NCBI RefSeq assembly: GCF_040611135.1
Contig: NZ_JBEXNL010000011.1
Location: 1-64,000, forward strand
From: Tsukamurella sp040611135
Lineage (GTDB): Bacteria > Actinomycetota > Actinomycetes > Mycobacteriales > Mycobacteriaceae
Length of the DNA stretch: 64,000 bases
Reading direction: 5' to 3'
Within the stretch, counting starts at the first letter, position 1. Every line of letters starts with the position of its first letter. The notes under the pieces were generated by a model. It was not told the DNA's origin, made no database searches, and was given only the letters and a program-made list of their open reading frames with translations. Both the position numbers and the translations under genes were made by a program. Positions 28,035 through 36,697 of this stretch are shown here, one piece after another.

Positions 28035-28451
28035 TCAGGCCTCGTCCGGCTCCAGGCGCATGGAGATGCTGTTGATGCAGTAGCGCAGGTCGGTGGGGGT
28101 GTCGTAGCCCTCGCCCTCGAAGACGTGGCCGAGGTGGCTGCCGCAGTTGGCGCACACCACCTCCACCCGCCGCATGCCGAGTGAGGTGTCCTCGCGCTCG
28201 ATGATCTTCTCGCCCGCGAGCGGGGAGAAGAACGACGGCCAGCCGCAATGGGACTCGAACTTGCTGTCCGATCGGAAGAGCTCCTCGCCGCAGGCGCGGC
28301 AGCGGTACACGCCCGAGGTCTTGGTATCGGTGTACTCGCCGGTGAACGGCGCCTCGGTGCCCGCCTGCCGCAGCACACGGAACTCCGGCGCGGAGAGGCG
28401 CTGCCGCCACTCCGAATCGCTCAGTTGCAGTTTGGGCTTGGGCTCAGTCAT
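28035..28451 (-). CDS. msrB: Peptide-methionine (R)-S-oxide reductase
   Basis: 138 residues. It repairs methionine-R-sulfoxide in proteins. Two CxxC pairs (Cys51/54 and Cys100/103) bind structural zinc; the catalytic Cys is about 125 in RYCINS and a likely resolving Cys is at 69 in SHCGWPSF. It is convergent with hemQ, 18 nt between stops. Confidence 0.96.
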   Translation of the reverse strand: MTEPKPKLQLSDSEWRQRLSAPEFRVLRQAGTEAPFTGEYTDTKTSGVYRCRACGEELFRSDSKFESHCGWPSFFSPLAGEKIIEREDTSLGMRRVEVVCANCGSHLGHVFEGEGYDTPTDLRYCINSISMRLEPDEA

Positions 28452-28460
28452 GGTTCCAAA

Positions 28461-29720
28461 CTAACCGCGCGCGCTGGACTGTGCCAGCTCGTGCCGACCG
28501 GGTTCCTCATCGGGGTGCAGCGGACGGTCGATGCCCTCGTCGAGCCGGTTCTCCGCGCGGGCGTCGAGGTAGCGGAACAGCAGCACGCAGAAGGGCACGA
28601 TGATCAGCAGTGACCAGCCGAGCGTGCACTTGAGGTAGGCGAGGGAGCGCCCGAACGCGGGCCACTTCCCGGACAGCCAGTTGTCGTAACTGAGGAAGCC
28701 GTAGACAGCGACCCAGGACGCCCAGTTGCCGAGGACGGAGCTGCGGTAGACCACGGTCATCAGCATCGGGAACAGCAGCATCGAGTAGTAGCCCTGGCCC
28801 AGCGAGAGCACGAGCCACGACGTGGTGAGCAGGGTCCCGGTGGAGGTGGCGAGCCACAGCAGCTCGTTGCTCTGGCGGTAGTACTTCCACAGCAGCCACA
28901 GCGTGACGGCGGCCAGGATGACCACCGCCGCGCGGAGGAACAGCTCCAGCCAGTTCGGCAGGCCGAAGTACATGGCGTTGCCCTGGATGGAGCTGTTGTA
29001 GTAGTCGCGAGGAGCGTTGAGATAGGGCAGGGTCTTGCGGAAGAACTCCGTGCGGTCCGCGGAGAGGAGCATTCCGGCGCCCATCAGCACCGCGGGAATG
29101 GCGAACGCCGTGATCAGCGCCTTCCACTGCCTGTTGACCAGAATCAGCAGGAGCATCACCGCGAGCAGGGGTTTGATCGCGAAGGACAGCCCGAGCGGGA
29201 TGCCGGCCCAGAGGTCCTTCCGTTTGAGCAACAGCGCCATCGCGGCCACCTCGGCCAGCAGGACGAAGCAGTTGACGTTCGTGTAGACCAGCGTGCTGGT
29301 CACGGCCTCGGTGGTCACCGCGAAGAACAACACGACCGGTGCGACCATCGAGTTCAGCCCGTAGCCGAACATCCGCAGCAGGATGTACAGCGCGAGCAGC
29401 AGCGCGACGGCGCTGAGCCCGACGAAGATGTACCGCGCGGTCTCCGGGTCGAAGTACCCGAACGGGGCCATGACCAGCGTTCCCGATGGCGGGTACAGGT
29501 AATGCGGGTCGACCGTGTCGTAGTTCTCGGTGTACACCGCCTCATGCCGGAGGAAGCGCACTGCTGCGGCGTAGACGGTGGTGAAGTCGTCCGTCTTGTT
29601 GCCGTTCGGGACCAGGATGATCAGCCGCTGCAGCAGCGTGAGGATCGCGAGCGGCCACAGGATGGCCTTCGCGATGAGCGCGGGGTCGGACTTCATCCGG
29701 GACAGGGCGTGGGACGACAC
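28461..29720 (-). CDS. aftC: Alpha-(1->3)-arabinofuranosyltransferase AftC (GT87)
   Basis: 419 residues with about ten membrane helices. The family builds branched arabinan for arabinogalactan and lipoarabinomannan using decaprenyl-phospho-arabinose at the outer face of the membrane. Conserved features include TDFTTVYAAAVRFL-like KTDDFTTVYAAA near residue 30 and HYLYPPSGTLVMAPFG near 62. The position after msrB matches Rv2673 (aftC). The GTG at 29720 is preferred; ATG at 29696 is an alternative. Evidence that this is a mycolic-acid bacterium. Confidence 0.87.
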   Translation of the reverse strand: MSSHALSRMKSDPALIAKAILWPLAILTLLQRLIILVPNGNKTDDFTTVYAAAVRFLRHEAVYTENYDTVDPHYLYPPSGTLVMAPFGYFDPETARYIFVGLSAVALLLALYILLRMFGYGLNSMVAPVVLFFAVTTEAVTSTLVYTNVNCFVLLAEVAAMALLLKRKDLWAGIPLGLSFAIKPLLAVMLLLILVNRQWKALITAFAIPAVLMGAGMLLSADRTEFFRKTLPYLNAPRDYYNSSIQGNAMYFGLPNWLELFLRAAVVILAAVTLWLLWKYYRQSNELLWLATSTGTLLTTSWLVLSLGQGYYSMLLFPMLMTVVYRSSVLGNWASWVAVYGFLSYDNWLSGKWPAFGRSLAYLKCTLGWSLLIIVPFCVLLFRYLDARAENRLDEGIDRPLHPDEEPGRHELAQSSARG

Positions 29721-29770
29721 CGCTAAACCGTATCCGACGGTGCCCGCGGGCCCGGCCGGGCCCGGCCGCA

Positions 29771-31327
29771 TCAGGCCGGGCAACCCCGCACCGTCGGCGC
29801 GTCCTGGCGGTCCAGGTAGGCGATCAGGGACTTCTGGACGCACGACGACCGGATGACGGCACCGTCGCCGATCCCGGCCCAGGTGACCGCCGAGGGCTGC
29901 GCCCCGACGACGGTGAGCTGTCCGGTCAGCGTGTCGAGCGCGGTGCGCGCGGTGAGCGGGTCGGCCGCCGAGGTGGCGACCACCGACTTCACCGTCAGGT
30001 CGGTCAGCTTGGGCGGGGCGGGCATCGCGGGCCACGCCGAGCAGACGGCGAGGTCCAGCGCCGTCGCGGCACCGAGCCGGTACTGCGGGCCCCACGCCAG
30101 CGCGGACGCCGTGATCTGGTCCGGGGAGGCCTTGGTGGCGGCGTCGGAGCAGCGCGCGACGAACTGGCCGTCGCTGCCGAGCGCGTCGTCGGCGGTGCGG
30201 AGGAGGGCGCGCAGGGGGACGGCGTCGCCCGTGCGCGCACCCCGAAGGGCGGTCGCGACGCGCGTGATCCGCGCGTCGCGGTCCCCGGGCCCGATACCGA
30301 GCGTGACGAGGACGGCCCGTCGGACATCGGTGTCGGTGAACGTGCCGAGCCGGCCGGCGGCGGCGTCGTCGATGATCCCGCGCATCGCGGCGGCGGGGTC
30401 GGCGCCCAGGGCGCACGTGGGGCCGCACTGCGCGGCGAAGGCGTCGACGGTGGCCGACAGGCCCCGCGCGGCGTCCTCGGCGCGCTGGAGCTCGGTGCCG
30501 CCGTACCGGACGGGGGAGTCGAGCACCAGGCGCGCGACCTGTTTCGGGTGTTTCGAGGCGTACGCGAGCGCCGTCGTGGAGCCGTCGCCGACAGCGAGGA
30601 GCCCCAGCGCCGGCACGTTCCACGTGGTTCGCAGGGCCTCGAGGTCCTCGGCGGCGGCGGTGGCGGTGTACTCCGTGAGGGTCGCGGGGTAGGCGTCGCC
30701 GCAGGCCGTGGCGGCGCCCTGAGCGGCCTCCCCGACCTTGCGGATCCGGGTGTCCAGGTCCGCGCCTGCGGTGAATCCGTCGCGCAGCACCGCCCGGTCG
30801 GCGGCGCTGCGGCAGGTCAGCGGCGATGAGGCGCCGACGCCTCGCCGTTCCACGGCGACCACGGGACGGTTCGTGAGGATCGGCGAGTCCGCGGACGCGA
30901 GGGTCGCGACCGCCCGCTGACCCGTGAACTCGGTACCGCCGACCAGGACGAGCGGCGCGGCCGTGTCGGGTGTGCCGGGGACCTCGGCCCGCGTCAGCGC
31001 GAGCTGCAGCGGCGATCGCGACGTGCCGAGTTGAACGGTGATCGATGCGCACTGCAGTGTCGCGTTCGCGGCGGACGGAGTGCCGTAGCGGGTCGCGAGC
31101 TGCTCCGTGCAGTCCTGCCAGGTCAGCGTGTCCTTCGCCGGAGCTTTCCACTCCGGCCCCTTCGGGGCCTGCTGTGCCGCGGACGACGGTGCGCGGCCGC
31201 CCTCGCCGAAGTCGCTCACGTACCCGGGGGTGGGCGCGGGGATCGGGGTGCACGCCGACGCGGCCAGAGCCACGGCGAACGCGCCGACGGCGAGTGCACG
31301 GGTGCGCGGGTGGGGCATGCCGTTCAC
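29771..31327 (-). CDS. Lipoprotein alpha/beta hydrolase homologue (Rv2672-like), apparently catalytically inactive
   Basis: 518 residues. A signal peptide ends in a lipobox ASAC (Cys about 26), so it should be a lipid-anchored exported protein. The fold resembles the TAP-like secreted peptidases (SlpD/E family): VVAVERRGVGASSPLTC, a nucleophile elbow, LVLDSPV and a C-terminal IRSSCVQKSLIAYLD. In the elbow the usual GxSxG is GDGSTT, which puts Gly where the nucleophilic Ser belongs, and the usual GHG of the catalytic His reads GDG. It may bind peptides rather than cleave them. Conserved place between aftC and the RibD-like gene. Confidence 0.82.
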   Translation of the reverse strand: MNGMPHPRTRALAVGAFAVALAASACTPIPAPTPGYVSDFGEGGRAPSSAAQQAPKGPEWKAPAKDTLTWQDCTEQLATRYGTPSAANATLQCASITVQLGTSRSPLQLALTRAEVPGTPDTAAPLVLVGGTEFTGQRAVATLASADSPILTNRPVVAVERRGVGASSPLTCRSAADRAVLRDGFTAGADLDTRIRKVGEAAQGAATACGDAYPATLTEYTATAAAEDLEALRTTWNVPALGLLAVGDGSTTALAYASKHPKQVARLVLDSPVRYGGTELQRAEDAARGLSATVDAFAAQCGPTCALGADPAAAMRGIIDDAAAGRLGTFTDTDVRRAVLVTLGIGPGDRDARITRVATALRGARTGDAVPLRALLRTADDALGSDGQFVARCSDAATKASPDQITASALAWGPQYRLGAATALDLAVCSAWPAMPAPPKLTDLTVKSVVATSAADPLTARTALDTLTGQLTVVGAQPSAVTWAGIGDGAVIRSSCVQKSLIAYLDRQDAPTVRGCPA

Positions 31328-31394
31328 CCTAGCCAGATCGGCGTCGACAGCGCGGCACCGTGTCGCGCGCGCGGCATCGCGCCGGAGCGCGGGG

Positions 31395-32036
31395 TCACCG
31401 CGCCCAGCGCGTGTAGAGGTAGCCCTCGTCGTCGCCGAGGAGCTGCAGACGGCGCCAGTGGCCGGTCGGCAGATCCGGGCCCGTGACGATGCGTCGGCCG
31501 TCGCCCCCGACGAGCATCGGCGCGACGGTCAGGCACAGTTCGTCGACGAGGCCGTCGGCGAGGAGGGCACCCAGCACGCCGGGGCCGCCCTCGGCGAGCA
31601 CGCGCCGGAAGCCGCGTCGGTACAGGTCGGCGAGGACCTCGCGCAGGTCGACGGAGGAGCCCCCGCCCGAGTAGACGAGGGGTTCGGCACCGTCGGGCGG
31701 GTAGAGGCGAGGGGTGCGCGCGACCTCACCCCTGGTGACGATGGCGAGCGCGGGGTGCTCCGGCGTGCCGTAGTCCTCGTCGCGCACGGTCGCGGCCCCG
31801 ACGAGCACGACGTCGGCCTGCGCGCGCAGCGCTCGGAACACCCGTCGGTCGCCGTCGCCGCCGAGCCCGCCGGAGCGGCCAGCGGCGGTCGCGGATCCAT
31901 CGAGCGAGCTGATCATGTTGGCCCGTACGAAGGCCCGCCCGGCGGCGAAGGGGTGGGCGTAGCGGTGGGCGAGGGCGGCGTCGTCCGCAGGCAGGTGGTC
32001 GATCACATCCGCGACGGTAGCGTGTGATTTCAGCAC
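31395..32036 (-). CDS. RibD C-terminal-type pyrimidine reductase family protein
   Basis: 213 residues, dihydrofolate-reductase-like fold. NMISSLDGSATAAGRSGGL, ALRAQADVVLVGAATVRDE and VLAEGGPGVLGALLADGLVDEL are typical of the reductase half of RibD (Rv2671). No deaminase domain is attached. It could reduce a riboflavin precursor or, as reported for Rv2671, dihydrofolate. The GTG start at 32036 leaves 30 bp to the divergent zapE. Confidence 0.88.
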   Translation of the reverse strand: MLKSHATVADVIDHLPADDAALAHRYAHPFAAGRAFVRANMISSLDGSATAAGRSGGLGGDGDRRVFRALRAQADVVLVGAATVRDEDYGTPEHPALAIVTRGEVARTPRLYPPDGAEPLVYSGGGSSVDLREVLADLYRRGFRRVLAEGGPGVLGALLADGLVDELCLTVAPMLVGGDGRRIVTGPDLPTGHWRRLQLLGDDEGYLYTRWAR

Positions 32037-32066
32037 GCGGCGGACCAGCGGATATCATCACGTCCC

Positions 32067-33092
32067 ATGACGCTGCATCTCGTGGATCGCAACCCGACGG
32101 TGACGCCGGAGCAGATGGTGGAGCAACTGGTCCCGCCGGAGATGTTCAGTCAGGTCAGTTTCGACAGCTACATCCCGGATCCGAACCAGCCCACGCAGGC
32201 CGCGGCGGTGAATATCGGCCGGCGGTTCGTCGACGACGTGATCAAGCTGACGAAGCAGCGGAACAAGAAGGGCCTGTTCGGCCGCAAGAGCACCCCGCCG
32301 CACGGCGTCGGCCTCTACCTCGACGGCGGCTTCGGCGTCGGCAAGACCCACCTGCTCGCGTCGATCTTCCACAGCGTCCCCTCGCCGAAGTCGTTCGGCA
32401 CCTTCGTCGAGTACACCCACCTGGTGGGCGCGCTGGGCTTCAACCGGTGCGTCGAATACCTGTCCGACCACACGGTGCTCTGCATCGACGAGTTCGAGCT
32501 CGACGATCCGGGCGACACGATGGTGATGTCGCGGCTGCTCACCGAGCTCGCGGCCCGCGGCGTGTCCATCGTGGCCACGTCGAACACCCTGCCCGGGCAG
32601 CTGGGCGAGGGGCGGTTCGCGGCCCAGGACTTCCTGCGCGAGATCAACAAGCTCAGCTCGGTCTTCGAGTCGGTGCGGGTGGACGGCCCGGACTACCGGC
32701 ACCGCGACCTGCCGCCCGCGCCGGATCCGCTCACCGACGAGGAGCTGGTGGCGATCGCGGAGGCCGATCCGACGGCGACGCTCGACAGTTTCGACGCGTT
32801 GTCCGAGCACCTGTCGAAGCTGCACCCGTCGCGGTACAAGCAGTTGGTCGAGGGGATCTCCAAGGTGTGCATCAGTGGTGTGCACCCCGCGGACAACCAG
32901 ACCGTCGCGCTGCGCATCGTCGTTCTCGCGGACCGGCTGTACGACGCGGGCATTCCCGTGCTCGTGTCAGGAGCGAAGCTGGACGAGATCTTCACCCCCG
33001 AGATGGTCGCCGGCGGCTACCGAAAGAAGTACCTGCGCGCCACCTCGCGTCTGCTCGCGCTGTCCCGCTTCGCGTCGGCGGACGCGACGTAG
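32067..33092 (+). CDS. zapE: Cell division protein ZapE (AFG1-like ATPase)
   Basis: 341 residues. Walker A is DGGFGVGKTHLLAS near residue 90 and Walker B is VLCIDEFELDDPGD near 138, with SNTLPGQLGEGRF downstream, all typical of the AFG1/ZapE P-loop family. In E. coli ZapE affects FtsZ ring constriction; the actinobacterial role is less clear. Matches Rv2670c next to the RibD-like gene. Confidence 0.93.
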   Translation: MTLHLVDRNPTVTPEQMVEQLVPPEMFSQVSFDSYIPDPNQPTQAAAVNIGRRFVDDVIKLTKQRNKKGLFGRKSTPPHGVGLYLDGGFGVGKTHLLASIFHSVPSPKSFGTFVEYTHLVGALGFNRCVEYLSDHTVLCIDEFELDDPGDTMVMSRLLTELAARGVSIVATSNTLPGQLGEGRFAAQDFLREINKLSSVFESVRVDGPDYRHRDLPPAPDPLTDEELVAIAEADPTATLDSFDALSEHLSKLHPSRYKQLVEGISKVCISGVHPADNQTVALRIVVLADRLYDAGIPVLVSGAKLDEIFTPEMVAGGYRKKYLRATSRLLALSRFASADAT

Positions 33093-33107
33093 GCCCCGAA
33101 CACACCA

Positions 33108-33142
33108 GCACCCGCCCGGCGATGTGTGGGCCGGGCGGGTGC
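33108..33142 (+). terminator. zapE terminator hairpin
   Basis: GCACCCGCCCGGC at 33108-33120 pairs perfectly with GCCGGGCGGGTGC at 33130-33142 around a 9-nt loop, 15 nt past the zapE stop. Confidence 0.75.
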
Positions 33143-33289
33143 AAGGGTGAGGGTGCCGGAGTGTGAGAGAGGTCTCACTTCGCTGACAACACTGATAGTA
33201 CGGTAACCGGCCGCCCCTGTGCGAGCGGATACGCAAAATCCGTGCGGGGCATGATCGGACGCCCGTACCGGCCCTTCTGCAACAGTGGT
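33143..33289. other. Spacer between convergent zapE and csoR
   Basis: No gene. A short hairpin GTGAGA-GAGG-TCTCAC lies near 33162-33177 and could terminate csoR transcripts. The rest is less GC-rich than its neighbours. Confidence 0.4.
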
Positions 33290-33598
33290 TCAGCGCGTGA
33301 ACCGGGCGATCGCGTCCGTCGCCTCCTTGAGCTTGGCGGCGGTCTCGGCCTCGTCGCCGGACCGTGCCGCGTCCACGACGCAGTGGCTCATGTGGTCCTC
33401 GAGGAGCCCGAGCCCGACCGCCTGCAGCGCCTTGGTCATCGCGGAGACCTGCGTGAGGATGTCGATGCAGTACTTCTCCTCCTCGACCATGCGCTGCAGG
33501 CCGCGGGCCTGTCCCTCGATGCGCCGCAGGCGCTTGAGGTACTCGTCCTTGTCGGACATGTAGCCATGATGGTGTTCGTGGCCGGTCTCAGTGGTCAT
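33290..33598 (-). CDS. csoR: Copper-sensing repressor CsoR
   Basis: 102 residues, all-helical DUF156/CsoR family. The Cu(I) ligands Cys44 (YCIDIL), His69 and Cys73 (HMSHCVV) have the same spacing as Cys36-His61-Cys65 of M. tuberculosis CsoR. A His-rich N-terminus (GHEHHHG) may help metal binding. It lies 5 bp after the copper ATPase stop and is co-transcribed with it, so the repressor controls its own operon through the operator at 35877. Confidence 0.95.
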   Translation of the reverse strand: MTTETGHEHHHGYMSDKDEYLKRLRRIEGQARGLQRMVEEEKYCIDILTQVSAMTKALQAVGLGLLEDHMSHCVVDAARSGDEAETAAKLKEATDAIARFTR

Positions 33599-33603
33599 GG
33601 CGA

Positions 33604-35844
33604 TCAGTATTCCTTCTGGGGCGCGAAGCCCCGTAGTCGCAGGCTGTTGCTCACCACGAACACCGAGGACAGCGCCATCGCGGCGCCGGCGAGCATCGGG
33701 TTGAGCAGTCCGGCCGCGGCGAGGGGGAGCGCGGCCGTGTTGTAGGCGAAGGCCCAGAACAGGTTCACCCGGATGGTGCCCAGGGTGCGGCGCGCGAGCC
33801 GGATCGCGTCGACGACGGTGCGCAGGTCGCCGCTGACCAGGGTGAGGTCCGCGGCCTCGATCGCCGCGTCCGTCCCGGTCCCCATGGCGATGCCGAGGTC
33901 CGCCCGGGCCAGCGCCGCCGCGTCGTTGACGCCGTCGCCGACCATGGCGACCGCCCGGCCCTCCGCCTGGAGGCGCCGTACGGCGTCGACCTTCTCGGTG
34001 GGGAGCACGTCGGCGATCACCTCGTCGATGCCCACCTGTGCGGCGATGGTCCGCGCGGCGCGCTCGTTGTCGCCGGTCAGCATGATCGGACGCAGGCCGA
34101 GCCCGACGAGGCGCGCCACGGCGTCCGCGGAGGTGGGCTTGACCTCGTCGGCGACGACCAGTACGCCGCGGGCGGCGCCGTCCCAGCCGACGACAACCGC
34201 GGTCCCGCCGAGGGCCTGGGCCTCGGCGAAGCGTGCGCGGAGCTCGGCGGGCAGGGGCATGCCCTCCTCGCCGAGGAGTGCGGGACGACCGGCGGTCACC
34301 GTCCGGCCCCCGACGGTGCCGCGCACGCCCAGGCCGGGGACGTTCGCGAACCGCTCGACGGTGCCCGGTGCGGCCACCGCGTCGGCGATCGCGCGGCCGA
34401 CCGGGTGTTCCGATGCGGACTCGACCGCGGCGGCGACGGCGAGTACCTCGTCCTCGTCCTCGCCGGGGGCGACGTGCACGGCCTGCAGCCGCATGACCCC
34501 GGTGGTCACGGTGCCCGTCTTGTCGAGCAGCACCGTATCGATGCGGCGGGTCGATTCCAGCGCCTCGGGGCCTTTGATGAGTATCCCGAGCTGAGCGCCG
34601 CGCCCGGTGCCGACGAGCAGGGCCGTCGGCGTGGCCAGGCCGAGCGCGCACGGGCAGGCGATGATGAGCACGGACACGGCGGCGGTCAGCGCCGCGGACG
34701 CCGATGCGCCGGTGCCGAGCCGGAATGCCAGCGTCGCGACGGCGAGCACGATCACGATCGGTACGAAGACCGCGGAGACGCGGTCCGCGAGACGCTGCAC
34801 CTGGGCCTTGCCGGCCTGCGCCTCTTCGACCAGCCGGCCCATCCGGGCGAGCCGGGTGTCGGATCCCACCCGCGTCGCGCGGACGACGAGCCTGCCTCCG
34901 GCGTTGACCGTCGCGCCGGTCACGGCATCGCCGGGGTGCACCTCGACGGGCACGGACTCGCCGGTGAGCAGCGAGGCGTCGATCGCGGACTGGCCGGACA
35001 CGACGATCCCGTCGGTGGCCACCTTCTCGCCCGGCCGCACGACGAAATCGTCGCCGACGACCAGCCGGTCCACGGGGATCGAGGTCTCGATCCCGTCGCG
35101 GAGCAGCGTCGCGTCCTTCGCTCCCAGCTCGAGCAGGGTGCGCAGCGCGGCACCGGCCCGGCGCTTGCTCGTGGCCTCGAAGTACCGGCCGGCGAGGAGG
35201 AACACGGTGATGCCGGCGGCCGCCTCGAGGTAGATGTTGCCGGCACCGTCGATCCGCTCGATCGTGAGCCGGAAGGGGTGCGTCATCCCGGGCATCCCCG
35301 CGGTGCCCCAGATCAGGGCGTACACCGACCAGCCGTACGCGGCCAGGGTACCGAGCGTGATCAGCGTGTCCATGGTGGCCGCGCCATGCCGCAGGTTGGT
35401 CCAGGTGGCGCGGTGGAAGGGCAGGCCGCCCCACAGCACGACCGGCGTCGCGAGCGCGAGCGAGACCCACTGCCAGTACGGGAACTGCAGCGCCGGGATC
35501 ATCGCCAGGGCGATCACGGGGATGCCGAGCGCCAGGCTCACCACGAGTCGCCGGCGCAGCGCGTCGATCGGATCGCGGTCGCGTCCGGCGGCGTCCTCGC
35601 GGTCCGGGGTCGACGGTGCCGGCACGCGCGCGCCGTACCCGGCGCCCTCGACCGCTTCGATGAGGCGCTCGACCGGCATGTCGGCCGGGGCGGTGACGTG
35701 CGCCCGCTCGGTGGCGAAGTTGACGGTGGCGGTGACCCCGTCGAGCCTGCCCAGCTTGCGCTCGATGCGGTTCGCGCACGACGCGCAGGTCATGCCGTCG
35801 ATCTCGAGGTCCACGACGGCGGGCGCGTGGGCATCGGTGGCCAC
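33604..35844 (-). CDS. Copper-exporting P1B-type ATPase
   Basis: 746 residues. An N-terminal metal-binding domain with GMTCASC (about residue 18) precedes eight membrane helices; the intramembrane site CPCALGLATP marks a P1B-1 Cu(I) pump. DKTGTVTTG (Asp near 440) is phosphorylated, and the hinge is MVGDGVNDAAALA. The GTG at 35844 is chosen since GGAAGGAG lies 6 nt upstream; an ATG at 35877 falls within the operator. It pumps Cu(I) out of the cytoplasm and pairs with csoR. Confidence 0.93.
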   Translation of the reverse strand: MATDAHAPAVVDLEIDGMTCASCANRIERKLGRLDGVTATVNFATERAHVTAPADMPVERLIEAVEGAGYGARVPAPSTPDREDAAGRDRDPIDALRRRLVVSLALGIPVIALAMIPALQFPYWQWVSLALATPVVLWGGLPFHRATWTNLRHGAATMDTLITLGTLAAYGWSVYALIWGTAGMPGMTHPFRLTIERIDGAGNIYLEAAAGITVFLLAGRYFEATSKRRAGAALRTLLELGAKDATLLRDGIETSIPVDRLVVGDDFVVRPGEKVATDGIVVSGQSAIDASLLTGESVPVEVHPGDAVTGATVNAGGRLVVRATRVGSDTRLARMGRLVEEAQAGKAQVQRLADRVSAVFVPIVIVLAVATLAFRLGTGASASAALTAAVSVLIIACPCALGLATPTALLVGTGRGAQLGILIKGPEALESTRRIDTVLLDKTGTVTTGVMRLQAVHVAPGEDEDEVLAVAAAVESASEHPVGRAIADAVAAPGTVERFANVPGLGVRGTVGGRTVTAGRPALLGEEGMPLPAELRARFAEAQALGGTAVVVGWDGAARGVLVVADEVKPTSADAVARLVGLGLRPIMLTGDNERAARTIAAQVGIDEVIADVLPTEKVDAVRRLQAEGRAVAMVGDGVNDAAALARADLGIAMGTGTDAAIEAADLTLVSGDLRTVVDAIRLARRTLGTIRVNLFWAFAYNTAALPLAAAGLLNPMLAGAAMALSSVFVVSNSLRLRGFAPQKEY

Positions 35845-35872
35845 TCGTACTCCTTCCGTCGACGTCAGCCGG

Positions 35873-35891
35873 ATCATACCCCCCTAGGGTA
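35873..35891 (-). promoter_or_regulatory. CsoR operator overlapping the -10 box of the copper operon
   Basis: TACCCCCCTAGGGTA at 35877-35891 is a near-perfect palindrome of the TACCC...GGGTA type recognised by CsoR. On the minus strand it runs directly into TATGAT (35873-35878), an ideal -10 box about 30 bp before the ATPase start. Repressor bound without copper would cover the promoter. Confidence 0.75.
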
Positions 35892-35981
35892 CGCGTTTCT
35901 CCGGCGCCGGACGGTGCGGGTGACTCGAACGCCGAATGTAATGGTTGAAACGCCTGATGACCTCGTTCCACGCTGGTTCGC

Positions 35982-36149
35982 ATGAACGAGATCACGCACC
36001 TGGCCCATTCCTGGGAGACCGAATCGCACCACCCGACCAGCGAGGGGGTGGTGATGTACCAGCTGTGCTCGTGCGGTGTGCGGCGGATCAAGCTCGTCGC
36101 GCCCGAGTACCCGACCGTCTGGCCCGAGATCGCGGCGCAGGCGGGATGA
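35982..36149 (+). CDS. Small 55-residue protein with a CxC motif
   Basis: ATG at 35982 to TGA at 36147-36149. The sequence starts MNEITHLAHSWETESHHPTS and continues with EGVVMYQLCSCGVRRIKLVAP. His and Cys residues (HxxxHxW, HH, CSC) could bind a metal. The pattern resembles short uncharacterised actinobacterial proteins with H-W-E-x-S-H and C-x-C-G. It diverges from the copper operon, whose promoter is about 90 bp away, and its stop is 8 nt before the zinc-finger gene, suggesting joint transcription. Confidence 0.6.
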   Translation: MNEITHLAHSWETESHHPTSEGVVMYQLCSCGVRRIKLVAPEYPTVWPEIAAQAG

Positions 36150-36156
36150 TCGTCGC

Positions 36157-36675
36157 GTGCAGTTCGATCACGACAACATGACCGGTGTCCGGCTCTCGGT
36201 CGACCTGGTCAATCTCCGGGCCGACGGGGCCTGGACGACCGAGCGGGTGGTGGGCGCGCTCCGCGACCACGAGATCCGCCGGATCGACGTGGACGACGAC
36301 ACGATCGCCGGTCTGGACGACTGGACCACGCTGCTGCGCGGGCCCTTCGAGGCGGGCACCGTCGACGAGCGGTGCGATGCCGTCAACGCGCTCCTGGAGG
36401 AGGGCACGGCGGGGATCTACCTGACCGCGCACGACGACTGGCGCCCGCACCTGCATTTCACGCCGGAGACGGAGTCACTGCTGGGTCGGGTGAAGGCGGT
36501 CACCGCGGGCGGGCTCGCGGTGTTCACCACCGAGGCCGAGGGGGCTCGGCTCGGGACGTGCGCCCGCGCGGGCTGTGATCGGGTGTTCGCCGATACCAGT
36601 CGCGGTGGGCGCCAGTCCTACTGCTCGCCGCGCTGCGCCAACACCGACGCGGTGCGGCGGCACCGTCGGGCCTGA
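36157..36675 (+). CDS. CGNR-type zinc-finger regulator (ABATE domain protein)
   Basis: 172 residues from the GTG at 36157. The N-terminal part LSVDLVNLRADG resembles the ABATE domain of putative stress-induced regulators. The C-terminal zinc finger CARAGCDRVFADTSRGGRQS...YCSPRCANTDAVRRHR follows the CGNR plan, but the eponymous CGNR is CANT here. Probably a DNA-binding protein. The open frame extends upstream into the small 55-residue gene but the ribosome-binding region and conservation favour this start. Confidence 0.78.
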   Translation: MQFDHDNMTGVRLSVDLVNLRADGAWTTERVVGALRDHEIRRIDVDDDTIAGLDDWTTLLRGPFEAGTVDERCDAVNALLEEGTAGIYLTAHDDWRPHLHFTPETESLLGRVKAVTAGGLAVFTTEAEGARLGTCARAGCDRVFADTSRGGRQSYCSPRCANTDAVRRHRRA

Positions 36676-36697
36676 GCGACCGTGGGCCGAGCGCCGG

